Source of the DNA: Sandaracinaceae bacterium
GTDB lineage: Bacteria; Myxococcota_A; Polyangia; Polyangiales; Houyiibacteriaceae
Assembly (NCBI GenBank): GCA_020633055.1
Contig: JACKEJ010000010.1
Coordinates: 124,001-188,000, forward strand
DNA: 64,000 nt
Direction of reading: 5' to 3'
Shown here piece by piece: positions 43,431-52,493 of this stretch (position 1 is the first letter of the stretch; each line of letters opens with the position of its first letter). The notes beneath the pieces are model-generated. The model was not told the origin of the DNA. It was given only the letters and a program-made list of their open reading frames with translations, and did not search any database. The translations under genes were made by a program, and so were the position numbers.

Positions 43431-44017
43431 CCGTGGTGGTGCAGGAGGGGGCGTTGCAGCTGACCGTCGCGTCGGAGCGCGTCCTCAAGTGGGACGACCA
43501 TCGCGCTTTCTCGGATGGCCTCAAGCGGCGCGCAGGCACCAAGGCGGTCGACGTGTGCGCCGTCGTCGACGGTGTGGGGCCAATCTACCTCGAGCTGAAG
43601 GACTTCCGCGCCAGCGCCATCGAGAACGCCGATCGCACGCGGTCTGGGGCCCTGGCGCAAGAGGTCGCCGAGAAGGTACGGGACACCCTCGCAGGGCTGG
43701 TCTGGGCGTGCGGCCGAGGCATCGGCGAGAGCTACCACGAAACCCTCGTAGGGAGCTTCCTGCGCCCTGGTGACGGCGCCAAACCCATCGTGGTCCTGTG
43801 GCTCGAAGAGGACACCGCTGATCCGGGTGGTGCCTCCGCCCTTCAGGACGCCATACGCAAGGCGCTTCGGCCTCACATCCTAGCGAAGGTGATCGTCACT
43901 TCGACCCATCTCGAAGCGCGCTCCAGTGCGCCGCTGCAGTGGCTTCACGCGACGGGCCTCCCCTCTGCGCACGTGGCGCGTCGGGGAGCACGGAAGAGCC
44001 GCCCACGGACGCGCTGA
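43427..44017 (+). CDS. PD-(D/E)XK-like candidate nuclease
   Basis: A 196-aa protein coupled to the ATPase by an ATGA overlap. The N-terminal ~65 residues suggest a restriction-type fold: AVDVCAVVDGVGPIYLELKDFR places Asp (D42 or D48) before the E56-x-K58 pair, as in PD-(D/E)XK nucleases. A helical region with REVAEK-like pattern (LAQEVAEKVRDTLAGLVWACGRG) follows, then beta strand PIVVLWLEED and a basic tail (ARRGARKSRPRTR). No known family was recognised. A nuclease effector role is inferred from the motif and the partner. Confidence 0.6.
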   Translation: MTVVVQEGALQLTVASERVLKWDDHRAFSDGLKRRAGTKAVDVCAVVDGVGPIYLELKDFRASAIENADRTRSGALAQEVAEKVRDTLAGLVWACGRGIGESYHETLVGSFLRPGDGAKPIVVLWLEEDTADPGGASALQDAIRKALRPHILAKVIVTSTHLEARSSAPLQWLHATGLPSAHVARRGARKSRPRTR

Positions 44018-44067
44018 CCGCTGCGACCACGCAACTCCCATCGACGTGGCCATCGCCGGCCGGCGGC

Positions 44068-44673
44068 TCAACCGTCCAGCGACCGGGCCAGCTCCGCCAG
44101 CGCGCGATGCCCGTCGCGGAACACGGGCCATCCGTCACCCACCAGCACGGCCTCCACGCGCTCCAGCGCAGCCAAACGCCGCACGGAGTCCACCGCCCGC
44201 GCGCGGTCCACCAGCTTCGCATCCGGAAGCATGGTCAGCGCCGCGGCCCGATGTGCGCGCACGAGGTCCCCGGTGATGAGCGTGGTGTCGTCCACCAGCA
44301 GCGCGAGCTCGCCCGGGGTCTTGCTGCCGTGCAGCTCCAGCGCCACCACGCCGGGAACCACCAGGTCGCCTTCGCCAACGAAGCGGCCACACGCGACCGG
44401 GAACCCCGCGCTCTCCCCGCGCGGGCCCACCACCTCGGCGCCGAAGCGCGCTGACAGCTCTTCCGTCGCGCGCGTGTGGTCGCTGTTGGTCACCACGATG
44501 GTGGTCACGGCCCCGAGCGCCTCCACGTGCGCCAGGTCGTGCGCCGACAAGGGCAGCGGGTCCACCAGCAGCACGCCTTCGTCGCGGACAAGCGCGTACC
44601 CGTGGAAGTCGATGTTGCGCGCTTCGTCGAAGCGGGACCAAGAGAACAGGTCGGGGCGGTGCAGGGTCTTCAT
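44068..44673 (-). CDS. MBL-fold protein with non-canonical metal site
   Basis: A 201-aa protein from ATG 44673. It resembles small metallo-beta-lactamase-fold proteins: GYALVRDEGVLLVDPLPL, TTIVVTNSDHTRATEELSARFGA, VALELHGSKTPGELALLVDDTTLITGDLV. The usual HxHxDH is replaced by a NSDHTR motif, so metal binding is doubtful or reduced. Family members of this kind (often annotated MBL fold hydrolase) have unknown substrates. It converges with the nuclease gene and is followed by no partner. It lies 61 bases from the PglY relic. Confidence 0.8.
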   Translation of the reverse strand: MKTLHRPDLFSWSRFDEARNIDFHGYALVRDEGVLLVDPLPLSAHDLAHVEALGAVTTIVVTNSDHTRATEELSARFGAEVVGPRGESAGFPVACGRFVGEGDLVVPGVVALELHGSKTPGELALLVDDTTLITGDLVRAHRAAALTMLPDAKLVDRARAVDSVRRLAALERVEAVLVGDGWPVFRDGHRALAELARSLDG

Positions 44674-44734
44674 GGTTTTCGCAACAGTCGGAGAGAACTG
44701 CACGCCGCGCAAGCGGTCACGCGTTCGGCGGGAC

Positions 44735-45526
44735 TCACGTGAAGACAGCGGGCGCCCCCGCCTCGACCACGCGGCGCGCCCCGTCCACGTCCACCGCCGC
44801 TGTCACCAGCAGGTCCTGCAGCAGGGACTCGGGCAAGCACACCTGGAACTTGGACACGCGCCCGCGCACCGCGCCCTCGGCGTGCTTCCGCGCGTCTTCC
44901 AGCGTTGGGTGCCCCTCGCTCCGCCAGCGCCCGAGCAGCGCCCGCACCGCGGCGGCGCTCTTGCCCGCCTCTTCCTTCAGCGTCACCAGCGCGTCCACCA
45001 GCGCCGGGCTGAACGGGTACAGCTGCCGGAAGGCCGCGCCGTCGAGCGCGCCCAGCATGGTGTCCCACGAGTCACCGGCCCCGCGCCGCAGCATCTCGAA
45101 CGCGGCGTCCAGCTGGGCACGGGCGGCCGCATCCTTGGGGCGCACCACACGCTTCTCCACCACGGCGGGCAGGTTGCGATCCTCCAGCTTGATGGAGTCG
45201 AAGCGCCCCTCCCAGTGCTCCAGCGACTCGTGCAGGCGCGCGCTCTCGTCGCCCGCGTACTCCTCCATGAAGTGCGACTTACCGCTGCCGAAGCTGCCGT
45301 GCAGATACGCCGCCTGGCTCTTCCCGTCGCGCAGCGCGCTGCCCACCAACCCCAGCGCCCGGTCGAAAGCGTCCACCAACGGCGGCGTCGCCACGAAGTC
45401 CCCCGCCGTCTTCTCGGGGTCGTCCACCCCCTCCGTCAGCTTCAGGACAAAGTCGCCCTTCCGCACCTGGTCCGGCAGGTCGAGCAGGTCACGAACACGG
45501 GGGCTGGCAGAAGGCGGGGTGGCCAT
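44735..45526 (-). pseudogene. Internally deleted PglY/DUF6079-like ATPase remnant
   Basis: An intact 263-codon frame that joins separated parts of a much longer family. N-terminal part: GDFVLKLTEGVDDPEKT, then LVDAFDRALGLVGSALRDGKSQAAYLHGSFGSGKSHFM holds the P-loop GSFGSGKS. The next residues jump to the downstream EHWEGRFDSIKLEDRNLPAVVEKRVVRPKD block and to FRQLYPFSPALVDALVTL, which in family members lie far beyond the P-loop. The segment between, with Walker B, is missing, and so is most of the C-terminal half. PglY-like ATPases belong to BREX/Pgl phage-resistance loci. Family recall is from memory. Confidence 0.72.
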
Positions 45527-45809
45527 GAAGCAGGGGTCTCGCTAAAGCGCGTCGCGGAGGGCGGGAGGACGCCAGAGCGGAACCTCCCGCGATGGCGGCA
45601 TAGTCAACCTGTCCGCTCGACGGGGGGAAGTTCACGGAGCCCCTCGGCGGGCTCCGCGGACACGTCGCCCGCGCCGTCGAAACCGGCTCATGTCAGCGCT
45701 CGAACGGTTCCCGCCGGGGGACGCGTGGCCGACTCAGCTGCCTTCGCGCAGCGTTGTGGGCACCGGCTTCGTAATACCGTGCCGGCGTGTCCGAGTCCGT
45801 CTCGCGCCT

Positions 45810-46090
45810 TGCGACCGACCTTGGGGGGACCTGCTGCGGGTGAACCTCGTCGGCGAGCAAGGCGTGCCCACGCTGGTGGACTTCGGGTTCGCGGCCCGTG
45901 TGCGGCGATAGAGCGGCGGCGCGCGGCGTGGCGAGGTGGTGGGGACGCCGCCCTCCATGGCGCCCGAGGCCTACGTGGGGCACCGCCACCGCCGCTTCCT
46001 GGCGCGGAGAGCACCGCGCCGTTGGGTGTGGACTTCGTGGCTTGCGCGAGCTTGCCCCGCTCGTGGACCCTCGAAGTGGTCGTCGGCAGC
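45810..46090 (+). pseudogene. Decayed Ser/Thr kinase fragment
   Basis: A broken kinase C-lobe. One frame reads LLRVNLVGEQGVPTLVDFGFAARVRR, where LVDFG at 45876-45887 is the metal loop, then a TAG at 45909-45911, then GEVVGTPPSMAPEAYVGH, the APE motif, in the same frame. Past it a shifted frame gives APLGVDFV, like the kinase segment after APE. The nonsense codon, the shift and the lack of an N-lobe mark it as a relic. It lies between the PglY relic and the radical SAM gene, a 730-bp stretch with no other gene. Confidence 0.6.
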
Positions 46091-46256
46091 CAAGGTTTGC
46101 GCCGACGCCAAGAGCCCGAGCGCAGCGCCCCGAGAGAATTCTGCACCACCGGTGAGCCGGTTTCGCAGCCCTGGCGACGTGTCCGCCGCCAGGGTCGTCA
46201 CATCGAGGTGAGCGGCCCCATGGCGACAAGACACCGTCCTGGAGTCTCGCACCGCG

Positions 46257-47663
46257 ATGGACACACGCCGCCGCATCTCCCTTCCGCTACACCCCCTCCC
46301 CTCTCCGCAACGCGCGACCGAACACCGACGCGTCGTCCTGGTGGACTTTCACTGGACGCGCGACAAGGACCCGCGCGTGCCGCTCGGACACGCCTCGCTG
46401 CTCGCGGCGCTAACCGCGCAGCTCACGCTGGACGTCCGGTCGCTGGTGATCCCCGTGAACCGCCCGGGCAGCGACGCCTCCAGCGTGGTCCGCAGCATCC
46501 TCGCGGCCACGCGCGACTCCGCACCGTCCACGGTCGACGTGGCCTTCGGCGCGTACGTGTGGGGCGAGTCCCTGCTGCGCGATGTGCTGCGACGCCTGCG
46601 CTCCGCGGGCTTCCGCGGCCGCATCATCGTGGGCGGCCCCCAAGTGTCCTACGCCAGCGAAGGCCTCGAGCAGCTGTACCCCGAGGCGGATGCGTTCATC
46701 CGCGGCTACGGCGAGCACGCCCTCACGGAGCTGGCCTCGACCGCCGAGCGCCGCGACATCCCCGGTGTGCACTTGCGCGGCGAGCTGGACCGCGGCGCGC
46801 AGGCGAAGGTGGACCTCGAGTCGCTCCCGTCGCCATGGCTCGGGGGCATCGTGAAGGTCCCGGCGAGCGGCTTCGTCCGCTGGGAGACGCAGCGCGGCTG
46901 CCCCTTCCGCTGCGCCTTCTGCCAGCACCGCGAAGCGGGGGCGCGGTTGCCGCGGCGCACCCTCTCAAGCACACGCATCCAGGCGGAGATCGACATGTTC
47001 TGCGACCTGGGCGTGACAGACATCGCGGTGTTGGACCCCATCTTCAACCTCGGGCCGCACGCCGTGGAGGTGCTGGAGCGCTTCGCCACGCGGGGCTTCC
47101 GAGGCCGCCTCTCGCTGCAGTGCCGCGCCGAGGGCATGCGTCCCGAGTTCCTGGACGCCGCCGCGCAACTGAACGTGTGCCTGGAGTTCGGCCTGCAGAC
47201 CATCCACGAAGACGAAGGGCGCGCGGTGGACCGGCGCAACGACATCGCACGCGTAGACCGGACGCTCGCGGCGGTGCGCGAGCGGGGCATCGCCCACGAG
47301 GTGTCGCTCATCTTCGGCCTGCCCCACCAGACGCTCGCGTCGTTCCAGGACAGCGTGGGCTGGTGCCTGGAACGACACGTACCGGTGCTGAAGGCGTTCC
47401 CCCTGCTCCTGCTGCGCGGCACCGCGCTCGAGCGCGACCGCGCGCGCTGGGGCTTGTGCGCCACGGACGGTGAGATGCCCCTCGTGACGCACTCGAACAC
47501 ATTCACGCACGAGGATTGGCGGCAGATGGCGCGGCTGTCCGACGCCCTGCGTCTGACCGAAGGCAACCACCCAACCACGATCGAAGCGCTGGTGGCGAGG
47601 TCCGCCGGCCTCGAGCCAGACCTCTTCCGCTGGCTGCCCGACGCGAACGAGGTGGCTGCATGA
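46257..47663 (+). CDS. B12-binding-domain radical SAM protein
   Basis: A 468-aa protein. The N-terminal ~160 residues have a cobalamin-binding-type Rossmann fold (VVLVDFHWTRDKD, ...FRGRIIVGGPQVSYASEGLEQLYPEADAFIRGYGEHAL), typical of class B radical SAM enzymes. The iron-sulphur site is C215-x3-C219-x2-C222 (GCPFRCAFC). Then the SAM/barrel body: LGVTDIAVLDPIFNLGP, EFGLQTIHED and HEVSLIFGLPHQTLASF. Such enzymes do methylations or rearrangements in secondary metabolism. The stop overlaps the next start (ATGA), so a coupled kinase-like partner may act on the same substrate. Confidence 0.9.
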   Translation: MDTRRRISLPLHPLPSPQRATEHRRVVLVDFHWTRDKDPRVPLGHASLLAALTAQLTLDVRSLVIPVNRPGSDASSVVRSILAATRDSAPSTVDVAFGAYVWGESLLRDVLRRLRSAGFRGRIIVGGPQVSYASEGLEQLYPEADAFIRGYGEHALTELASTAERRDIPGVHLRGELDRGAQAKVDLESLPSPWLGGIVKVPASGFVRWETQRGCPFRCAFCQHREAGARLPRRTLSSTRIQAEIDMFCDLGVTDIAVLDPIFNLGPHAVEVLERFATRGFRGRLSLQCRAEGMRPEFLDAAAQLNVCLEFGLQTIHEDEGRAVDRRNDIARVDRTLAAVRERGIAHEVSLIFGLPHQTLASFQDSVGWCLERHVPVLKAFPLLLLRGTALERDRARWGLCATDGEMPLVTHSNTFTHEDWRQMARLSDALRLTEGNHPTTIEALVARSAGLEPDLFRWLPDANEVAA

Positions 47664-48253
47664 TCCAGAGCAAACCCATGTTCATCGTCCTCGAAGGGCT
47701 CGACGGGTCAGGCAAGAGCACTTGCGCCGCGGGCATGGCCTCCGCGCTGGGGGCCACGCTGCTGACGACCCCGTCGCCTGAGGTGAGGCGCTACCGCGAC
47801 GACCTCGTGCGCAGCCTGCAGCCCAGCCAGGAGGCGGCGCAGCTGTTCTACCTGGCGACGGTGTTCGCCGCGTCGAAGAGCATCACCGACGTGCTCGCAA
47901 GCGGGCGGTCCGTGGTGTTGGACCGCTACTTCCTGTCCACCCAGGCTTACGCCGCGTTCAGGGGGTCGCGCCTCGACGTGGACGACCTGCAGGCGGCGCT
48001 GTGTCCGGCCGACGTCACGCTGTACGTGGACGTGTCCCTCGAGACCCGCTTGGCACGACTGCGAGCCCGTGGAGCAACCGAGGCGGACCTCGAGACCATC
48101 ACCCCCGATGCGGACCACCGGCTGCGCGAAGAACACATGCGGCGCGCGCACCTGCCCGTGGTCGGTCGCTTCGTACGCCTCGACGGACAGGCCGGCGACG
48201 CCGCGCACGTGCGGGCGAACGCGCTCCGCGCCGTGGGGGAGATGTCACGCTGA
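47660..48253 (+). CDS. Thymidylate-kinase-like nucleoside kinase
   Basis: A 197-aa protein from ATG 47660, overlapping the radical SAM stop by four bases, with GAGG upstream. P-loop GLDGSGKST (13-21) and the DRY motif (D88-R89-Y90 in VVLDRYFLSTQAY) are those of dTMP kinase. The segment LETRLARLRARG precedes the LID. Length is close to normal for Tmk. Coupling to a radical SAM gene instead of a replication locus suggests a secondary nucleotide or sugar-phosphate role. Housekeeping Tmk is also possible. Confidence 0.85.
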   Translation: MIQSKPMFIVLEGLDGSGKSTCAAGMASALGATLLTTPSPEVRRYRDDLVRSLQPSQEAAQLFYLATVFAASKSITDVLASGRSVVLDRYFLSTQAYAAFRGSRLDVDDLQAALCPADVTLYVDVSLETRLARLRARGATEADLETITPDADHRLREEHMRRAHLPVVGRFVRLDGQAGDAAHVRANALRAVGEMSR

Positions 48254-48348
48254 CGAACGCAGACGCACTCGTCAGCGTTGATTCGGAGCTGGCAGCGCCT
48301 CGCCGCTGGCCCCTTCAGGCGCGCCGAGACGCGGAGTACACTCCCGCC

Positions 48349-49455
48349 ATGACGTTCCGCCACGCATGTGTCGGGGCTGCGCTCGTGGGGGCGCTGACCC
48401 TTGCTCCGCAGGCCGGGGGCGACCGGGCCACGGTCGCGGCCCAGCACACACACCAGCACGCGCGCCCGGTGAACCCGTGTCAGCTCACGGGGACCCACGT
48501 GTCGGGCGTGGTCTCGGTCGACCTGCGCGACGGGAGGCACGCCGAGCTGCTGCTGGTGGACGTCAGCGCCACCGTGTCGATGGCACCCTCGCTGGCCGAC
48601 GTGATGGTGCACGTGACAGCCCCCCTGACGTTCTCCGGGCGCTTCGTGACGCGCGACCTCGGTGGCCCCGCGGCCTACCTGCGCCGCACGTACCGGGCTC
48701 CGCACGGAGGCGTGCGGCTGGACGGCAACGCGCCCTTCGAGATCACGCTCTCGAGCGACCCTTCGCACGCGCGCGCGCGGCTGCCGTCTCCCTTCGGCGA
48801 TGGCGTCATCTCGATCCCGGTGCCGTGCTCGGCGCTGCACGCAGGCGCCCCGCGCACCGACATGCGCACGCCGCCAGCGGAGGCGCACCCGCGCTATGTG
48901 CAGCTGGCCCCCGGCACCACCGTCCTGTCGGGCGCGGGCACTGGCCACGAGCTGGCGCGCATCGAGCGCAGCGACAGCTCGCGCGCCCCCGTCACCTTCA
49001 TCGGCACGGTCGGCGAGACGCGCAGCGGCTTCACGCGGGTGTCGCTGCGGGGCGGGCCCATCCACATCGACGGGTTCGTGCCAGCGGGGAGCGGCGCAGC
49101 GCTCGATCCGGCCGTGGACCCCGCCGACTACGCTGCCCTGTACTCTCCCACGCTCGAGGCGGTGAGCACCCTACGGCGCGTACGCCTGCCGGCCGGGACA
49201 CCCGTCTACGCCAGCCCGAGCGCCGAGCACAGCTGGACCAACCTGACCGCGCCGCTGGACGTGTACCTGCGGGCAGCGGACGGCCCACGCAGCGCCATCG
49301 TGCTCGCGGCCGAGCAGCTCGCCATCCACCCCTGTCGCTTCGACGGCGTGGCGGGGCGCCCTCCGTGCGGCGGCGCGCGCGACCTCCCTCCCCTCAGCCT
49401 GCGCACATGCACGGCCGATGGCTGCACCGACGTGGCGTACGTCAACCCGCCCTGA
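48349..49455 (+). CDS. Secreted protein of unknown function
   Basis: A 368-aa protein from ATG 48349 with a plausible signal peptide (RHACVGAALVGALTLAPQAG). The body is beta-rich, with a His-rich start (QHTHQHARP) and a C-terminal region with paired Cys (HPCRFDGVAGRPPCGG, RTCTADGCTD) suggesting disulphides. A duplicated SH3-like layout may be present (TTVLSGAGTGHELARI, VTFIGTVGETRSGFTRVSL and PAGTPVYASPSAEH). No family named. It converges on the TonB-receptor gene. Confidence 0.72.
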   Translation: MTFRHACVGAALVGALTLAPQAGGDRATVAAQHTHQHARPVNPCQLTGTHVSGVVSVDLRDGRHAELLLVDVSATVSMAPSLADVMVHVTAPLTFSGRFVTRDLGGPAAYLRRTYRAPHGGVRLDGNAPFEITLSSDPSHARARLPSPFGDGVISIPVPCSALHAGAPRTDMRTPPAEAHPRYVQLAPGTTVLSGAGTGHELARIERSDSSRAPVTFIGTVGETRSGFTRVSLRGGPIHIDGFVPAGSGAALDPAVDPADYAALYSPTLEAVSTLRRVRLPAGTPVYASPSAEHSWTNLTAPLDVYLRAADGPRSAIVLAAEQLAIHPCRFDGVAGRPPCGGARDLPPLSLRTCTADGCTDVAYVNPP

Positions 49456-49488
49456 CGGCCCAGCAGCCCCCGGAGCCCACAGCAGCGC

Positions 49489-52400
49489 TCACAAGTCGAG
49501 CGACACCGACAGCATCACCCGCCGGCCGCGCTGCGGCATCGTCCGCGACGCAAACGGATTCACGGGCAGGTCCGACTGCCAGTCGAACAGGTTGTACACG
49601 CCGATGGCGTAGTTGAGCCCCAACTCGCCAACGACGCCGGTGAGCACCACGTCGGCGATGACCGCCCAGCCGCTGTCGTCGAGCCCGCTCAGGTCGATGC
49701 GGCGTGGGGCGTCCACGCTTACGCGCGCGGCGGCGCGCAGCAGGCGGTCCACGATGGGGAACACGGCCCGGGTGGAGGCGTACAGATACGGCGCGTTCGG
49801 CACGCGGCGGCTCGGCACCACGCCGTCGCCGGTGGGTGACTCCAGGTAGCGCGCGGCGAGGTAGCCCAGCTGCGCGGCCAGCATCCAGCCGTCGCGGAAC
49901 TCGCGGCGCGCCTCCACGTCGGCGCCGAGGTTGAGCTGGTCCACCCGGCTGTTGGCGAAGTAGAGCAGGCCCACGCCGTCGGGGTCTTGCGCGGGGGGCA
50001 CCTGCCGCGACTCGATGAAGTCCTGCGCGAACTGCGCGTGCAGGGACAGCAGCAGGCTCCAGTCCTCGTCCAGCTGGCGCGTGTACTCGAGCTCCCCCGA
50101 GTACAGCGTCTCGGGCGAGAGCTTGCCGCCGCAGCACGAGCTGGCCAGCGTGGTGAACCCCCCGTCTTCGTAGAACAGCTCGTAGATGCTGGGGGCCCGG
50201 AACGAGCGACCGGCCAGCACCTTGAGCGTGTCGTGCTCGGTGGGGCGCAGCACGACGGCCAGGCGCGGGTTGAACGAGCCGAAGCTGTCCGTGGGCTCGG
50301 GCAAGAGCCAGCCGTCGACGCGCCCGCCGAGCGAGACCTTGACCCTGTCGTTGGGCGTCCAGTCCCCGAGGACGTAGCCCGCCAGGGTGCTGAAGTGCGT
50401 GTCGAGGCTGAGCACGGGGCTCATCACTCCCGCGCTGTCGGCCTCCACGGAGTGGACGCGCACGACGGGGTGGTGCGTGGCCTCGGCGCCGGCCGAGAGA
50501 CGGAAGTGCTCTCCGATGCGCACCGCGAGGCGCGCCTCGCCGCCCACCCAGACGCCCCCGTAGGTCTCGCCGTAGGCCTGCTCGAAGGCGTCCCCCGTGA
50601 CGTCGTCCTCGCTGTCGTAGATGTAGTCCAGGTTGAAGTACGTGACGTTCGCGAACACGCGCGTGCGCAGCTGCACGGTGTCCGAGAGGCGCGGCTCGAA
50701 GCGCAGCTCGAGCAGGCCGCGGTGGTCGTCGTAGTTGTTCTCGGTGCGGCCGAAGATGGTGTCGAACGAGCCGGTGGGGATGTCGATGGTGCGCGCCGTG
50801 TAGAAGAGCTGCAGCGTGAACGGGCCGGCCCACGCGCGGATGTTGCCGGTCACCGCGTCGAAGCGCTCCACGTGCTCCGCCACGTTGCGCTCCTCCGTAC
50901 CGTCGCCGTCCGCATCGAACAGCAGCCCCACCGTGCGCCCGCCCGAGCGCGCCACGGACACCGACGCCCGGAAGCCCGCGTCGTCCGACAGCCGCACGTT
51001 CCCGAAGGCCCGCGCGCGCGCCACGTTTCCGTCTGCCAGCGAGAGCGCGAAGCGCGCGCCCGTGGGGAGGTCCTGGGCCCGGGGGACCAGGTTCACGACG
51101 CCCGACACGGCACCCGTGCCGTACAACACGGAACCCGCGCCGCGCACGATCTCGATGCGCTCCACGTCGCCCAGGTCCACGCGCGCGTCGTAGCCGATGA
51201 ACGCCTGCTGGAGGATGTTCTCGTTCAGCGTGGCCCCGTCCGACAAGATGAGCAGGCGGTTGTTGTAGTCGTTCGGCTGCCCGATGCCGCGCACCGACGC
51301 GTTGGTGTAGATGCTGTCGTCGGTGATGGCGAAGCCGCGCTGCCCACGCAGGGCCTCCGCCACGGTGGGGTAGCGGAACGCGTCCAGCTCCACCGCGGTG
51401 ACGATGGACACGGACGCCGGGGCCTCGTCCACGGACTCGGTCTCGCGCGACGCGGCGCTCACCTCGCGCACGGTGCGCAGCCGCAGGTCGGTCAGCTCCA
51501 CCTGCTCGTCGCGCGCGACGTCCACCTCCACCACCTCGGGCTCGTAGCCGCGCGCCGACACGCTCACCCGGCGGCGCCCCACGGGCACCCCGGAGGCCAC
51601 CACGGGCGTGAAGCCCACCGTGGCGTCGTCGATGCGCACCTGCGCGCCTTCGACGTCGGCGCGCACCACGATGGAGCCCGTCTGCGGCGCCAGGCTGGTG
51701 TCCACGCGCGTGGTCTCGCCTTCCACCACCGTCACGGCCCGCACCGTGGGCTCGTGCCCCTCGGCGCTGATCTGGAGCACGTGCGGCCCCGGCGCGAGCC
51801 GCAGCTCGCATGGCAGCACGCACGCCACGGCGCCCTCCTCCGCGTCCACCCGCACCTCGGCCCCGACGTGCCCGCGCAGCCGGACCACGCCCACGATGCG
51901 CGGGAGGTCGAGGCGCACCGTGTGCCGCTGCCCCACCTGCACCGTGACGGGCTCGCTGGTGGCGTCGTGATGCCCCACGAGGCGCGCGAGGATGCGGTAC
52001 GTGCCGGCCGGGAGCGCGATGACCTGCGGCGCGGTGCCGACCGACCCCAAGTCGAAGCGGTCGACGAACACGGTGGCGGCCTCGGGCGTGGTCTGCACGT
52101 CGATCAGCGCCACACGCTGCGCGATGTCGGTCATGGCCGCCGCGATGCGCTCGCGTGCCTCGGTGTCCTCCTCGGCTGCGAGTGCCGACGCGTAGTAGCG
52201 GTAGGCCTCCGGGTACATCTCGAGGCGCTGATACGTGCGCGCGATGTTGAACACCACGTTGTGGTTGGGCACCAGGCGGTTGGACGCCAGGTAGTGCTCG
52301 AGCGCGCCGAGGAAGTTGCCCACGCGGTAGGCCTCGTTGCCGAGCCGGAAGTGGAGGTCCGCCTCGTCCGCCGTGCCGTCCGCGTGCACGTGGGCAGCCG

Positions 52401-52491
52401 GGGCCGCGGCGCACGTGAGGACGGCGAGGAGCAACAGTCGGACCCAGAGAGGGCAGCGTGGAGCGCCCTTCGCAACGCGAGCGGGGGCCAT
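49489..52491 (-). CDS. TPR/PEGA-TonB-dependent receptor fusion
   Basis: A 1,000-aa protein from ATG 52491. Signal peptide (LWVRLLLLAVLTCAAAPAA), then a short TPR region (LHFRLGNEAYRVGNFLGALEHYLASNRLVPN, ARTYQRLEMYPEAYRYYASAL). Then PEGA-like and carboxypeptidase-regulatory strands (LIDVQTTPEAATVFVDRFDLG, ...SISARGYEPEVVEVDV). From ~residue 370 the TonB plug appears (VRGIGQPNDYNNRLLIL, VERIEIVRGAGSVLYGTGAVSGVVNLVP), then the barrel to the end, closing with LSVSLDL. A receptor with an N-terminal TPR/PEGA tower is unusual. It begins two bases after the kinase stop. Confidence 0.9.
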   Translation of the reverse strand: MAPARVAKGAPRCPLWVRLLLLAVLTCAAAPAAHVHADGTADEADLHFRLGNEAYRVGNFLGALEHYLASNRLVPNHNVVFNIARTYQRLEMYPEAYRYYASALAAEEDTEARERIAAAMTDIAQRVALIDVQTTPEAATVFVDRFDLGSVGTAPQVIALPAGTYRILARLVGHHDATSEPVTVQVGQRHTVRLDLPRIVGVVRLRGHVGAEVRVDAEEGAVACVLPCELRLAPGPHVLQISAEGHEPTVRAVTVVEGETTRVDTSLAPQTGSIVVRADVEGAQVRIDDATVGFTPVVASGVPVGRRRVSVSARGYEPEVVEVDVARDEQVELTDLRLRTVREVSAASRETESVDEAPASVSIVTAVELDAFRYPTVAEALRGQRGFAITDDSIYTNASVRGIGQPNDYNNRLLILSDGATLNENILQQAFIGYDARVDLGDVERIEIVRGAGSVLYGTGAVSGVVNLVPRAQDLPTGARFALSLADGNVARARAFGNVRLSDDAGFRASVSVARSGGRTVGLLFDADGDGTEERNVAEHVERFDAVTGNIRAWAGPFTLQLFYTARTIDIPTGSFDTIFGRTENNYDDHRGLLELRFEPRLSDTVQLRTRVFANVTYFNLDYIYDSEDDVTGDAFEQAYGETYGGVWVGGEARLAVRIGEHFRLSAGAEATHHPVVRVHSVEADSAGVMSPVLSLDTHFSTLAGYVLGDWTPNDRVKVSLGGRVDGWLLPEPTDSFGSFNPRLAVVLRPTEHDTLKVLAGRSFRAPSIYELFYEDGGFTTLASSCCGGKLSPETLYSGELEYTRQLDEDWSLLLSLHAQFAQDFIESRQVPPAQDPDGVGLLYFANSRVDQLNLGADVEARREFRDGWMLAAQLGYLAARYLESPTGDGVVPSRRVPNAPYLYASTRAVFPIVDRLLRAAARVSVDAPRRIDLSGLDDSGWAVIADVVLTGVVGELGLNYAIGVYNLFDWQSDLPVNPFASRTMPQRGRRVMLSVSLDL

Positions 52492-52493
52492 GC

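Noticed and set aside
44231..47473. A 1,080-codon plus-strand frame
   Set aside because: Spans MBL, PglY relic and radical SAM genes in wrong frames, Arg/Pro-rich, no motif. A shadow.
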